DNA from: Diphasiastrum complanatum
Lineage: Eukaryota; Streptophyta; Lycopodiopsida; Lycopodiales; Lycopodiaceae
DNA: 64,000 nucleotides
Direction of reading: 5' to 3'
Assembly (NCBI GenBank): GCA_029204225.1
Contig: CM055094.1
Coordinates: forward strand, 25,318,541 to 25,382,540
Part shown: positions 35,260 through 48,642 of the stretch, piece by piece
How positions within the stretch are numbered: position 1 is the first letter of the stretch
Layout of the letters: every line of letters begins with the position of its first letter
Program-made: the position numbers and the translations under genes
Notes under the pieces: model-generated
What the model saw: the letters and a program-made list of their open reading frames with translations, nothing else
Database searches by the model: none
What the model was told of the DNA's origin: nothing

Positions 35260-38200
35260 TTGCCCGTAAATTGCCCAAACTTTGTCGTTAGGGTTTCTGT
35301 GATTCCTTGACACTGAATCCATATTTCCCGGTCCCGTTTTTACCCAAAACTTTTCTTTCTCGGTTTTTTCTTTTGTGGTTGACTTTTTTGGCATTCATGA
35401 CTAGGGCTCCCACGACAATACGATTTCCTTGAAGAATACACTGAGTGATCATATATTAGTAAAAATGGACTCAATACATGGTGAGATTTTAGCACGGTCA
35501 TACCGGCTATTTTTTTACAACTGGCCATTTTTTTGAAAAGTCGTAAAATATTTACTGGCCATTTCTAAGGCCGCAAAATTTTCTCTAGCCTCAATTAGGA
35601 CGGGCTGGGACCCAATTCTAGGTGGACCAACACTCTTGGCTCGGTCTTACAAAACTTGACCACAAAATACTTTTGACGGTTTTTTTGAAAGTCAGTTTCT
35701 TTCTTTTAAACTGTGTCTAGCCACTTTAGGACGGGCTGGGACCTAGACCTAAGGCAAATTTGTGCCGATTTTTCTCTAATAACCGGGCTTTACATGCCGA
35801 TTTTTTCAATTATTGTGAACTTAAACTTCAATATTAGCCCGATTTTCCATATCGGCTAACATGTTGGTACTAGAAAAAAATTTCTTAGAGGTAATGCTCT
35901 ATGTTGGAGGGATTAATAAAGCTTATTACTAACCAAAAGAGGTTGACAGTGTGTCAGAAAACCATGTGTAGGAGTCTTCTTGTTGAATCTCTTTCATAAA
36001 TGGATTACTGTTAGAATCCCCATCATCGATCCGGTCATTGCTAAGACACAAACAGGTAACGAATGCTACATTACTGCCCCCAACGATAGAGGTACTGCCA
36101 CCTCTCCCTCATGCATTGGAGCTATAGACCACCATCAAGCAAGCTTGGATCTTCGATAAGCCATGGTGTCCCAGACCACCATGCCTTACTCTTGTCGCCT
36201 ACCTACATCCTGAGGCCTAGATAATCATCTTGACCTGACCACCAGTGAAAGAGCTCTTCATTCTCCTGAAGAGAATGAATGACAAGCTCATGGAGATCCA
36301 CCTCTATATACATAGTCCAGGTGGGGTCATCTCCGACCAAAGGAGTCATGCATGACCATCAATATACGACAGTTGTGCACACTGACGCGTGTCCATATTA
36401 AAGAGTCACCACGTGCCAATAAGACATTGACATCTGGCACCCAAAAGACTTATAGCTCCAACGTTCCATCCCATAAATGAGACCGGCACCTCAAGTTACC
36501 TGTTGCGTGCCCTTATGGGTACGTAACAATCACTAATATCCATCAGGAAAAACTTATAGATTCTCTAGTGTTTTGATTGTGTCTGATATGTGCTTATACA
36601 TAGTATAAGGATTCTAGATTGATTATTTGGATCTCTAGAATATTGGATAAGGTGATTAAGGATTTTCTAGAAGGAAGAGTTGGTGGTATGGGACATCAGT
36701 AATTTTGGAAAGAAAATTCTTGGACTATAAAGATCTAATTATCTATGGCCTATTTTAGTACCTAGTCGCGATATAGGAAAAATAAGACCATTTTAGAAGT
36801 TCAATATAGTTTGAGATTCTAGAGAATTTTAATTGACGAATCATACATCTAACTTTTGGTGATTGATGGATCATAAATGGATACTTAATCATAAGATTAT
36901 CTAGAAATGTGTTGATTCTTAAGTGTCTAGTCTATCAAATGAGTTGAGATGTCAGATCAGTATTTTGAAAGTCAAAATCTCTTTACTCCAGTATTTTGTT
37001 GAGACCTATGGATCTCACAAGCATTTCTTGTTAAGTAAAATACTTTTGCTTATGAAGAGTTTGCTTACTCTAGTGGATTGTATTTTGCTACAAATTGTAG
37101 TCTATATGTGTTTGTGTACATGTTCAATCTACATCTCCAAATATATAGGAGACGGTTAAAATTATTGAGATTCAGATGTGTTGCTGATTTCTTGCATGAG
37201 ATGCTAGTAATAATTGTGAGGTAGTTAGCATGCATTTAGGCATTTTGGTATTGACATAGTATGTTAGAGTTGCATTTCGTGGTGTTTTACGGCTAGATTT
37301 TGATGTTTTATGTTATTTTGATTGGATTTCCTACTTGTAACACTTGTGATTGATTAAATGAGAGACAATGCATCATTGCTAAGACCCATTTGAAAACTAG
37401 AAAACATCAAGAAAAAAACCAAAAAAAATATCCCTGTTTTTTCAAAAATTGTCATCAAAGACAATAACTTTATGTTTTTCTTGAACTTTGTTTATCGTTG
37501 ACTTGCAAGTAGGACCACTCTGATACAAAGTAGCTTTAGTTTGAAGGGTGAAGATTATTTCTCACAGCCATTTTCAAAAACTTGCAAAAAACAACCAAAA
37601 ACATCACCAAATACCTTGAAAAACTCATAGAAAAAAAAGCACTCTTAATTGGTCAGCCAACCTTTATTCACTTTCATATTGTTAAATTAGAGTTTCTATG
37701 AGGATTCATACCTAGTTTTGGAAGCCACGCAAAGAATAATATAGCCAAAAATGACAAATCATACAAAAACCGTTCAATTTTCAGTAAGAAAATTTATTAA
37801 CCTCACCAATCTCACAAAACTCTTCTAACATTTTGATTAGCTCACAAAAATCTTCACAAAGATTAGGTTATAAAATCCAAGCCATGCGAAGGTTCTTTTC
37901 GATTTTGATCATTTTTTATTGAAGAAATAGACCTCTCTCAAGAAAAACCTTAGTATTTGTCCACAAACTTTCGCATAACCTTTGCTACTCATATTGAATA
38001 CTCCTCATACATAGTAGAGCTCCAATGAAGCCAAAAAGCCTATGTTTTGTTTATGCAATCAACATTAAGCCAATTCATGTCAAACCCTAGACTAATGCAT
38101 TGAAAGACACTTACTAGATATTTATAGGCCACCCAGGACCTGTGCATATAGTACAATAGACTCAATGCAAAGGCAGTCAAGTTTTGTTATACCTTTTAAG

Positions 38201-38640
38201 GATCATTCCAAATACATTTTAATGCATAAATGTCACTCATTATGCTAATGCTAATATTTTCACATTATTTTTGATAATTTCATAGGTCTATCTTTCAACC
38301 TTTTTCTGTTCTATATTGTTCTATACATTTCTTATTCACGTTACTAACTGACTGATTGAGCTAATCAACTATTATCAAAACTACCATAGTTGTCTCCGAC
38401 ACCTTAAGTAGTTTCAAATATAAGGCCATATTGATAGTCTGATAATATTATTAGCATGCTAATGGATTTGCAAAAAAAATTATAAGTTATACAGCTAATA
38501 GGCAGTTGCATCTATCTAATCATAAAGAACCAGGTATTAGCGTTTCCATACTTGTGTCAATCTCTTAACTCATATCCTTTAGTACACATCATGTAAAGAT
38601 TGCCTAGTGAAGATCCAACTAGATCCTGTTGCAAGCAACC
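35260..38640. other. Intergenic, short duplications only
   Basis: A phrase ggacgggctgggacc occurs at about 35600 and again at about 35732, within AT-rich text of similar wording (an old local duplication, 35520-35860). No ORF of note and no RNA gene recognised. Confidence 0.4.
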
Positions 38641-39033
38641 AAAAGGACACATGTGGAGCAAAACCACCCAACCAACAAGAAATGGCTAGTCAATACCCTA
38701 ACCACTTCACCCCCATGCCATGGTGAATGAAGGCAAGAGAAGAGGGGCTCCTGACTACAAGGATCAAAAAATCCAATAGGTAGATGGATGAGTTTCCACT
38801 AGTATATATTCTCTCCCATGGGGAGAGAATATTCCTCTTAGGATCTCCATGCAACCTGGAATAGCAATTGACCTCCTATTCTTGCAGTCAAACACCATGC
38901 AAGTGCTCCTATGTCCAATTATAGGTCTGGGCCCTCATATGATTATTAATTACTTTATCACATACATTGGAGTGACCAGCTATCCATGTCAGGAATTATT
39001 CTGAGTCCCTCATATTGAACATGGACGTAACAT
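38641..39033 (-). repeat. Possible Gypsy 3' LTR start with polypurine tract
   Basis: On the - strand a purine tract aggggggaagaa (about 39045-39034) is followed by TGTTACGTCCATG, the usual arrangement of polypurine tract and LTR start. Just upstream the frame reads LRTELVLGGKNVT-like, resembling the tail of Gypsy polyproteins. The other LTR was not found, and the end near 38641 is a guess. Confidence 0.4.
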
Positions 39034-39064
39034 TCTTCCCCCCTAAAACCAGTTCGGTCCTCAG

Positions 39065-39720
39065 AATGAGTAACTAGGGAAGATCCAAATTTGTATGCTT
39101 TTAACTCTTGCACATGAATCATTATCCTCAATCTGACCAACCAACCTAAGCAAGCACTCAAAGATAGAATGATTTCACAATTGTTTAACTCTAATTTTGA
39201 GTACTCTTTCAAGGTCCAAAGGTACATTGAGTGATAAGTCCTCCAAATGGCCAAAATCTTCAATATATCCAATTGTCATTATCATTTAAACTAAGTTTAC
39301 ATGATACACTGGATGAGAAATCAACCAAACCTAAAGATCGAGCTCAAAAGCTAACAAATCAACATTTTAACTTTCACATTTATCTTGAAAATCAATCCTT
39401 CGCCTGACTTCAATATCAAAAAAGTACTTAGAGATGGAATAATTCTCAAATTATCTATCTCTGCAATGAAGTACTATATCGACCTTTAGAAGTACACTAA
39501 GAGATAAATTTTTCTATTGGGTCTGATTCTCTCCAATCTAGTAACATCACCTTCATGTAATCTCAATTTACATGAATTTTTGGGTGAAATGTCACCTTAC
39601 ATTGGAAATCAATATTCAAAAGTTAAAGATCCAAACAATTATAGTCCAAGATTGTCCACAATTACTTGTAGACCTATCATAAATGCTTCTTAGTACAATA
39701 CACTTAGAATTTTTTTCAAA
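39065..39720 (-). repeat. Inverted dispersed repeat, right copy
   Basis: Reverse-complement partner of 32650-33165. It lies directly before the putative Gypsy polypurine tract and LTR on the - strand, so the repeat may be the 3' untranslated part of that Gypsy family. Confidence 0.85.
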
Positions 39721-39953
39721 TAGCTAAGGTACGACCATTCATCCTATCAAAATCTCTAGGAGATCCATCAAGATAAAAATGACTCAATCCTAAGTACCCC
39801 ATATACTCTCTTGAGTTAAGCACTCTATTCCTAGCAACATATGCAAGGAAATAGCAACCATTCAATCATGATAGACTTAACTGCTCCTAATTAACTGGAG
39901 ATTTTAGGTTGAAAATAGTACACAAGCACTCCTTGACTACAATATGTAAAGGC

Positions 39954-40097
39954 TGTTAAAAATGCAGCAAAATAATCCAATTTGATCCTGGAAATGGTGG
40001 AGAAAGCACCTACTTAAGATCCAAACAAGATCTAGAAGCTAGATTACTAATCAATGCATTGATTCCTAGCTTATCTTGGCATGAACTCCATGAATTA
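39954..40097 (-). repeat. 3' LTR of short-LTR Copia derivative
   Basis: 144-bp copy, about 90 percent identical by eye to 41862-42002. On the - strand it directly follows protease codons (HMTSKREYFS) instead of a normal polyprotein end. Confidence 0.8.
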
Positions 40098-40104
40098 TTG
40101 AAAA

Positions 40105-41050
40105 ATACTCCCTCTTACTTGTCATGTGGGTGCTAGCCCCACTATCTATCCACCCGGGGGTTTTCTCCTCTCATGCTTGAAGATGAAAAACTTGACATCA
40201 TGAGAGAGTTTTCATATGAACTCTCCTCTTCCTTTTGGCCTAGGTTTGCTTGACCTTGAGCTTGCTTCCTCTTGAAGCACTCGGAGGCATTTCATCTTGC
40301 TACAAAAGTAGCACTTGAACTTTGACTTATCCTTCCTTGGCTTGCTTGAGCTTGGACTTGAAGATCCTTCTTGATCTTCACTCTTGACTTGGTTCCTCTT
40401 GAATGCAGCACCTTTGCCTTTGCTCTTGATGAAAAGAGCCTTGTCATCTCCATCATTGAGAAAGAGCATCTCCATCCTTGACTCGATGTGTGTTCTCCTA
40501 CTCTCCTCGGCCATGAGGACTCCTTGGAGATCTTCAAGTGAGGGCAATTTGCCCATAATTGCATAGCCTTGCACTAGGTTAGCAAAATCCACACTCAAAC
40601 CATCCAAGATTAGTTGAACAAGTTCACTTTCCTTGATGGAATCTCCTATGTAAGCAAGCTCCTTGTTTAAGTCCTTAACTCTCAACACAGATGAATGTCC
40701 CCTCTCTCCTTTAGCTTGAAAACATTGAAGGATTTGATTCTTCAAGGATAGCGACCTTGAAGTATTCTTGGATTCATATATCTTTTGAAGAGTTTCCCAT
40801 GCTTCTTGAGCCAAGGTGCAAGCACCTACCTCCTTAAGAAGCTCATTAGCTACATTCATTTTTATACAATGGAGAGCAACCTTACACCTCCTTTTGTATT
40901 TTGTAGCTTCTAGTGAATGGGCTCATCCTCTTCACCACTCACTATATCCATTAGATCTTGTAAAATCAGAATTGATTCCATTCTTAGCTTCCAAATTGAG
41001 TAATTAGAAGCATTCAATCTATCATGTGAATCCAAAAGACATGCATTCAT
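40105..41050 (-). pseudogene. Copia gag with protease start
   Basis: The - frame begins near 41045 with LLDSHDRLNASNYSIWKLRM, ESILILQDLMDIVSGEEDEP (DUF4219-like), a stop, then ORF 40859-40212: EVGACTLAQEAWETLQKIY, KDLNKELAYIGDSIKESELV and KLPSLEDLQGVLMAEESRR (UBN2-like). The first half of a zinc knuckle (KFKCYFC) follows. After a frameshift it continues to GWIDSGASTHMTSKREYF, the retropepsin start with DSG. Several stops and one shift make it non-functional as it stands. Confidence 0.88.
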
Positions 41051-41848
41051 TGAAGCCATCTATCTTTAAACAAGATCTTGATCACAAGAGTATATGCAAA
41101 ATAGAAATGATTGAAAGACTAGCTATCCCACTACCTAGGGACTTGAGAAAGCTCAAAACTGGACCTCTCAATAAGATCCTACCTGATCTTAAGCCAAATC
41201 AAATCTATGAATGTCAACAAGAATGGAAACTAGCTTGAATTTGCATTAAAAAATGGATCTAGAATTGCCTCCTCCTTGATCTCGACTTCACAAGGATATT
41301 AGATTCACCTAACCTAAACCAAAAGGAATCATATGCACATAAATGCCTCTTCAAATCATTCCTACAAGATCGGGTTGAATCATCATGCAATAATCAATCC
41401 AAACTATCTCACAAATCAACCAAAAAATTGAACACAATCTTGACTAGAATTGCATTCTTGATGAGCACTTATCAAAATCTTTGGGCTGACCCCAAAATTG
41501 AATTCATAAGACCTCAATAAGTCTAAGAATGACCTATTATAGTACCAAAGATAAGGATCTACCTTCCTTTTGATTGATTGAAAACTATTTATAGACTCCA
41601 CAAATCGAGTAGCATCAATATGATGAAAGTGCAAAATACTTGCTATTTTGATCCAATTGATAAGAGATGACCACAACTCGGATTTTGAAGCCAAAAAACC
41701 TGTAAATAAAAAAGCATTAGATCCCTCTTCACTCAAACTGATCAAGAATTGAAGGTACTACTCATAGATTATGTCTAGATAGCAATCAATGCTTGAATTG
41801 CATCAAAATCTATGATTCTAGCATGAAGTGAAGCTCATTTCTTGGAAT

Positions 41849-41861
41849 GGCTCTGATACCA
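41849..41861 (-). promoter_or_regulatory. Primer-binding site (initiator-Met tRNA type)
   Basis: The - strand reads TGGTATCAGAGCC immediately after the LTR end AACA. It defines the 5' LTR end and the orientation of this element. Confidence 0.9.
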
Positions 41862-42002
41862 TGTTAAAAATGCAGCAAAATAATCCCATTTGATCCTAGA
41901 AATGATGGAGAAAGCACCTTAAGATCCAAATAAGATCTAGAAGCTAGATTACTAATCAATGCATTGATTCCTAGCTTATCTTGGCTTGAACTCTATGAAT
42001 TA
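41862..42002 (-). repeat. 5' LTR of short-LTR Copia derivative
   Basis: 141-bp copy next to the primer-binding site. At 42002 it meets unrelated sequence leading into a + strand Copia reverse-transcriptase fragment. Confidence 0.8.
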
Positions 42003-42084
42003 GCTCCAAAACTGTGAACTCGAGGGTGAAGGCCTGTCCTAAGTTTTCAAAAGCCAAAAGATTTATTGGCTTATCATTCTGATA

Positions 42085-42846
42085 AATTGTTGTAAAACCA
42101 ATTGACTCCAAGTAGATCTTTAAGCTGAAGCTTAAACCAGATGGATCCATATCCAAATGGAAAGCTAGACTGGTGGTTAAAGGCTTTGAACAAGTATATG
42201 GGATAAACTACACTGAGACCTTTAGTCCAGTGGCAAAGCATTAGTCTATTTGTACCTTACTAGCTATAGATGTTGCAGAAGATCTGGACATTCACCCAAT
42301 GGACGTCTAGACGGCATTCCTACATGGATATATACAAAAAGATATATTCATCTATCAACCAGAAGGTTACGTCCTTCAAGGCAAGGAGCATATGGTATGT
42401 AAATTGAATAAGGCTTTATATGGTTTTAAGAAAGCTCCCAAGGCTTGGTATGACAGAATTAATCACTTCTTGTTGCAGCACAATTTTACTTCTTGCTCTG
42501 CAGACTATAATATATATCTCAGGCGTAAAGGGTCAAGCTATGTCATAATAGCATTATACGTTGATGATTCTTTAATTATCAGCAATTCAAATCAGTTATT
42601 ACAGGAGACCAAATCTGTGCTTTCATCAGAGTTTGAGATATTGATTTAGGCCCAGTCCATTACTTTCTTGGTATGAAGATCAGCAGAGATCGCACAGGCA
42701 GAAGGATAACTATAAGCCAAGAATCCTACTTGACTAATGTACTTTGCAAATATGGCATGGAGGACTGCAAGCCCATAGACACACCTATGGATCTAGGAGC
42801 TAAGCTGTCAAAAGACATGTGCCCCAAAACTCAAGCAACGTAGAAC
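42085..42846 (+). pseudogene. Copia reverse-transcriptase fragment
   Basis: The frame runs KPIDSK[15 protein letters not shown], [28 protein letters not shown]-stop, DLDIHPMDV-stop-TAFLHGY, KLNKALYGFKKAPKAWYDR and the catalytic VIIALYVDDSLII. A shift leads to VHYFLGMKISRDRTG and CKPIDTPMDLGAKLSKDM, then similarity stops. RNase H, integrase and LTRs are absent. At least three in-frame stops. Confidence 0.9.
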
Positions 42847-42889
42847 AAAAGAACTATTATCAGATTAAGTATAGTAAAATATACATGTC

Positions 42890-44550
42890 AATAATGCGGT
42901 AGAGCACGACAATAGCGGACAAAATCATGTGCTCTACAAAGCTAATTCAATCTGTAAAAAGGAATGAACCTATTACTGACAATAAAAAATCAATGCGCAA
43001 GGCATCTACTTCGTCTATCTCTGATAAGCTTCTGATGCTATTATTTTACACACACTCGTTTATCATTCCTAAATCAAATGGTATTCAATATATATACACA
43101 ATGTTACAGGTGTGCAGATGAAGAAAGTACAAAGTGGATGTGCCCTTTAGGGTCTTTACATTGGTAGCAGAGCTCGGCTAAGATGCGGTCTTGGATAGGA
43201 TGGAGACAAGCTCTACATCGGATTGGAAGATGGAAGCACTTGGAGTTACATCTCGGTTGGAGTGTTGTTTTCTCAAGGGAATTTTGGAATTGGATTCACT
43301 AATTTCCAATTATGAAGCATGCTTGTCCAATATGATGGTCGAGTGCTCTTCTACATGATCTATTTTGGTAAAGATGCTAAGAATTATGGTGAATTCATTT
43401 TTAATTCTCTGTTTTTTTGAGGAACCTTTCAATGATGGTAGAACGATTTGTGATTGTAGATCAGATTGCTTGTTCTGCTCAAGTAGAGGTTTAGATTGAT
43501 GGCACCAATCTGTAATGTCCTGAAACATATAAATTTGTTTCAAGTTCATAGATAAATTGGCTGTAAATCAATTTATCCGATTGTATGGACTGTTTGTAAC
43601 AAAGATACATGATTCAGATGATTGCATGATGAGGATGGAAAGTTTATTTCCCTTATGTGAATCCTCCAGAGAATCTGCAAGATTGAAACATTGACTGGAA
43701 GAGAAACAATCTAATTTCTTAAATTTGTAGAGCAAAATTCAATGCTTGTTTGGTTAGTGGAACGCCCATTACCCTGTAGCTGATGTTCCATGCAAATGGC
43801 TTAGAACTGGTGAAGCTTAGTGAATGTTTGGAGTGTTCCTAGCAGTAATCAGTAGAAGGACAGCCATTCTAGAGGAGTGGTTGTTACTTAGAATAGCCAT
43901 GCATGCAGCTTGAAATCTTTTTAGTAAAAGAGAGTAGTAAACTTGTATGAACTTCTGATATTATTGATTGTTGACAAAGACCATTGTCTGCTCTCTGTGG
44001 TTTTCTCGTTGTGAAAAGATAGATGTGAACATGTGTGTTGCTCGTTCCACTGTCCTTCGGATCGCATGAGTGTCGTATAACTCCTAGAAAAAATCCAATA
44101 TCTGGCAGCTCACCTGATTTTTTTTGTCCTCAATCGGTTGTGGTTGATTGTCTGAAAGGGATTTTTAATAGAGAGATTACTCCTATACAGCTGGACTAGT
44201 CTGAGTATCGTGTCTGTCGGTTGTATTTAGGAGACCTTGAAATTGTTGAAAATCTGGGTGCAATCCAACTTGATTTCCTGGTGAAACCTTGATTCATCGG
44301 TGTTGGAAAACCGTGCTTTTGGTGGATTGCCAGAGGCATGACTGCAGCCATGGATTGATTGTCCCAGAAATGGCAAATGTGGAAGTGGAGGTGCGAGCAG
44401 CAGACATCGCTTTATGGCTGTTGTGTTGGTTCTTCTTTTGGATCAAAGTTGAAAACAATCTGTCCGGATGTCTGTTACAGCAGAAGTAATGCGTGACTGT
44501 CAGCCTCAAAATTGAGGGTTTGATAAGGAATGGTGCATTTCTATTGTAAC
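42890..44550. other. Possible LTR and leader of an unidentified retroelement
   Basis: At about 43164 ttggtagcagagctcgg follows tctttaca, resembling an LTR end plus a primer-binding site with one change from TGGTATCAGAGC. From 43200 a short frame METSSTSDWKMEALGVTS runs 53 codons to a stop. No second LTR, and no pol domain in the same direction. The rest of the interval shows nothing recognisable. Confidence 0.35.
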
Positions 44551-44554
44551 AGCG

Positions 44555-45505
44555 GTGGTGGTTCTGTCCACTCAGCCATCTTCCACAACTCCAGTTTCCT
44601 TACCTGCTATCACCACTACTCTCCCACCACCACCCCCACTATTTATGACTACCTCCACACCCTCAATCACTCTCAACACGGGCTTTGATTCCACAATTCC
44701 ACCAAAGCCCTCACCTGTACATTCTTCCACCCTACTTGACTCTACGGTCAATGTAGACAACTTTGCATTACAACTACTAACACAGCCCACATCCACCACC
44801 ACCACCACTAATCTCCTCCACATGTCTCCGACATGCATTCAATCACCTCCTCTCATCCCACAGTCACCTCCCCCCTCCATTTTCTCACACTCCAACCTCT
44901 CCCCATTTTCGATTTTCTACCTTTTCACTTGATGCCATATCCTAACTATACATGCACTCTCTCTGACATTGGCCCTTGGGAGCAGTTACCCCTTGCAGCC
45001 CAAAAAGCGGTATGGTTGGTGAATGAGCTCCAATATAATTTATTCGACACCCTAGTAGGACAGTACACCATGCGATAGTTTGATGATGGCGCCATGGCGG
45101 ATCTTCAGAAGGAAAAAACAAGGCTGGAGATGTAAAACAAGCAATAGCACCTGTAGATCCAAAATCTCACCACTTATAATCACAACAGTAGAACCAGCTC
45201 CAACTGAAGGTATCCAACATGCAGATTTCCATTGATAACATTACAACAGAAAGGGACGAGGTCGTAGCAGATGCACAAGCCGCACATTCCGCTATGAAGG
45301 AACAGTTGGAATTGGTGGATTTCAATGACTTTGCACCACCAGCTATTCTTGAGGGAACTCCAATTCCAGTGGTGGCCTATCAAATGCTAGTCCAAAAGCT
45401 GAAAGCCACGACGGAGCAGCACACTAAACTCCAACAATCATACACTGCTTCTGTCGAGGCCCTGAACCAGCACATCGCCACCCTGGAAGAATGGTTAAAG
45501 GCTTA
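44555..45505 (+). pseudogene. Broken unrecognised ORF: Pro/Thr/Ser-rich then coiled coil
   Basis: Three overlapping + frames follow one another with no gap. 44555-44932 is Ser/Thr/Pro-rich (PAITTTLPPPPPLFMTTS). 44934-45078 has SDIGPWEQLPLAAQKAVWLV and NELQYNLFDTLVGQYTMR, then a stop and LQKEKTRLEM. 45195-45505 is Glu/Gln/Leu-rich with heptad-like spacing (TTERDEVVADAQAAHSAM, KLKATTEQHTKLQQSYTAS) ending ATLEEWLKA and a stop. Codon-like sequence over 950 bp with two frame changes suggests a decayed gene. The low-complexity head and coiled-coil tail would suit a retroelement gag-like protein, but no family is recognised. Confidence 0.5.
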
Positions 45506-47132
<1,627 letters not shown>

Positions 47133-47154
47133 TTCCCACTCTCTAGAGAATATT

Positions 47155-47493
47155 GTCACATTCAAAGTATCTCTCATTCGCGAGTTTGTGCATGCTAAGT
47201 TGGGCTCTCTAACATTAAAAGTATCTCTCATTCGAGAATTTGTGTGTGCTAAGTTTGGTGGCATGAATTTTATTAGTTTATGTCTTGGCACTAAACTCTG
47301 CAGTTTTAGGCATTTGGAACACCGAAAAAATAATATCAAAGAAGGCACCGACATTCAAAGTATCTCTCATTCAAGGACGTGTGCACCACCAAGTTTGTCA
47401 GTGGCATAAATCTTTAATTTTATTTTTTGGTGCTAAATTGCATGGTTTTAAGCATTTGGATATTAAAAAAATATTGTTGAAAAAGACACCGAC
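47155..47493. repeat. Tandem duplication of about 140 bp
   Basis: acattcaaagtatctctcattc occurs at about 47158, with variants at 47212 and 47351. The last two start a unit of about 140 bp that includes tgctaa, ttggcat/ttggata and acaccgacat, repeated once with substitutions. Confidence 0.75.
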
Positions 47494-47718
47494 ATAAAAA
47501 AAAATTCAATACTTTAACATGCCAAATTTTTTTTGCATTTGACACCTACAATAGGAATGTGTCACAAAAGTGGTATGGCCTATATTGAGCATATTTAGGT
47601 TGACTAGATGTTGATTTAGAGGTTCTAATGCTTGATTTAGAGCACAAGTTTTCCTATACATAGGTGTTGAGTACTTTCACCATATTGAAAAACGTCAATT
47701 ATGTAATTGCTTTAAAGC

Positions 47719-47801
47719 TGCTTTTTCAGTATTGGCCTAGAGACATGATAACTGGAATCTGCTTTTTCATTATTGGCCTAGAGAAACGATAACTGAAATC
47801 T
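47719..47801. repeat. Tandem duplication, unit about 43 bp
   Basis: ctgctttttcagtattggcc-tagagacatgataactg is followed at once by ctgctttttcattattggcc-tagagaaacgataactg. Confidence 0.85.
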
Positions 47802-48404
47802 ATATAATGTAGTGCATCCAATCACATTTGCAATGGGATATAGTTGGAGTTTATCTCTCCCATATGTTTGGCTATTGTTTTATAACATTAGGAATCGTCT
47901 TGATTACTTGTATGAGCAAATCAGTTTTCCAACAAGAAGGTGCCCTGAAGATGTAACCATATGTACACGAATAACCAGCTGATAAAATCCAAGATCATGG
48001 ATATTCACATCAATTAGATTACACAAATTTCTGAATTTCAGTGCTTCATAACTCAATCGAATAGTAAGGCTTATGAGGAAATTTTTATCCTGAATACTAA
48101 CTTCATACTCTGGTGCAATTACAATTACAAATGGAATGAACAACAAAATGCCCTTTCCAATGCCAACATGATGTCACTTTGATCAGTAAATAATCAAGAT
48201 TCACAAAAACACACAAAAAATATAAAATTTAATCATAAAATGGCCACATAGAGCATCCTCTTCATAAAAAAGAACAAAATCCTTTAACTTAAAATTCAGA
48301 TGAGAAGGTCAAATTCTGATAAAACTGGTTGTAATTTGTCAATAAAATTTAAAGCACCAACCACGAGGAGGCGAGGACTGCAGCCAATGCTTTAAAGGAT
48401 CACA

Positions 48405-48506
48405 CTACTCTGCCTTGTGACTTTTGCTCTTGTCAAGTGAGGAATACTTTTGTCGATAGAAATTTGAGAAGAGAACTAGCAAAGAAATCATGTAGTAATA
48501 AAGTAT
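48405..48506 (-). CDS. PSE1-like: Elongase exon 7 (C-terminus)
   Basis: 102 nt. ILYYYMISLLVLFSNFYRQK, then a basic tail YSSLDKSKSHKAE and TAG. The Lys-rich tail is common in ER-resident elongases, although no exact dilysine signal is at the end. Confidence 0.93.
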   Translation of the reverse strand: MLYYYMISLLVLFSNFYRQKYSSLDKSKSHKAE

Positions 48507-48581
48507 CTGCAGAACAGCAAGTCTGAGAGGTAAGTTCAAATTGAAAATGCTGCTTTGCAGACAAACAAGAAATTTCTTAAC

Positions 48582-48642
<61 letters not shown>

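Larger units (their letters stand above)
39954..42002 (-). mobile_element. Short-LTR Copia derivative keeping only gag and protease start
   Basis: Two direct repeats of about 141-144 bp (39954-40097 and 41862-42002) both start on + with tgttaaaaatgcagcaaaat and end ctatgaatta/ccatgaatta. On the - strand the 41862 copy ends AACA and is followed directly by TGGTATCAGAGCC (41861-41849), a perfect initiator-Met primer-binding site. The 1.76-kb interior holds gag and the first residues of protease only. No clear target duplication was found (aaggc versus gctcc). It resembles the terminal-repeat-with-gag class of non-autonomous plant elements, or may be a deletion product of a normal Copia. Confidence 0.85.

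Noticed and set aside
37519-37540. Possible primer-binding site (complement of actctgatacaaag)
   Set aside because: Poor match to the tRNA primer complement and no LTR or coding domain on either side.
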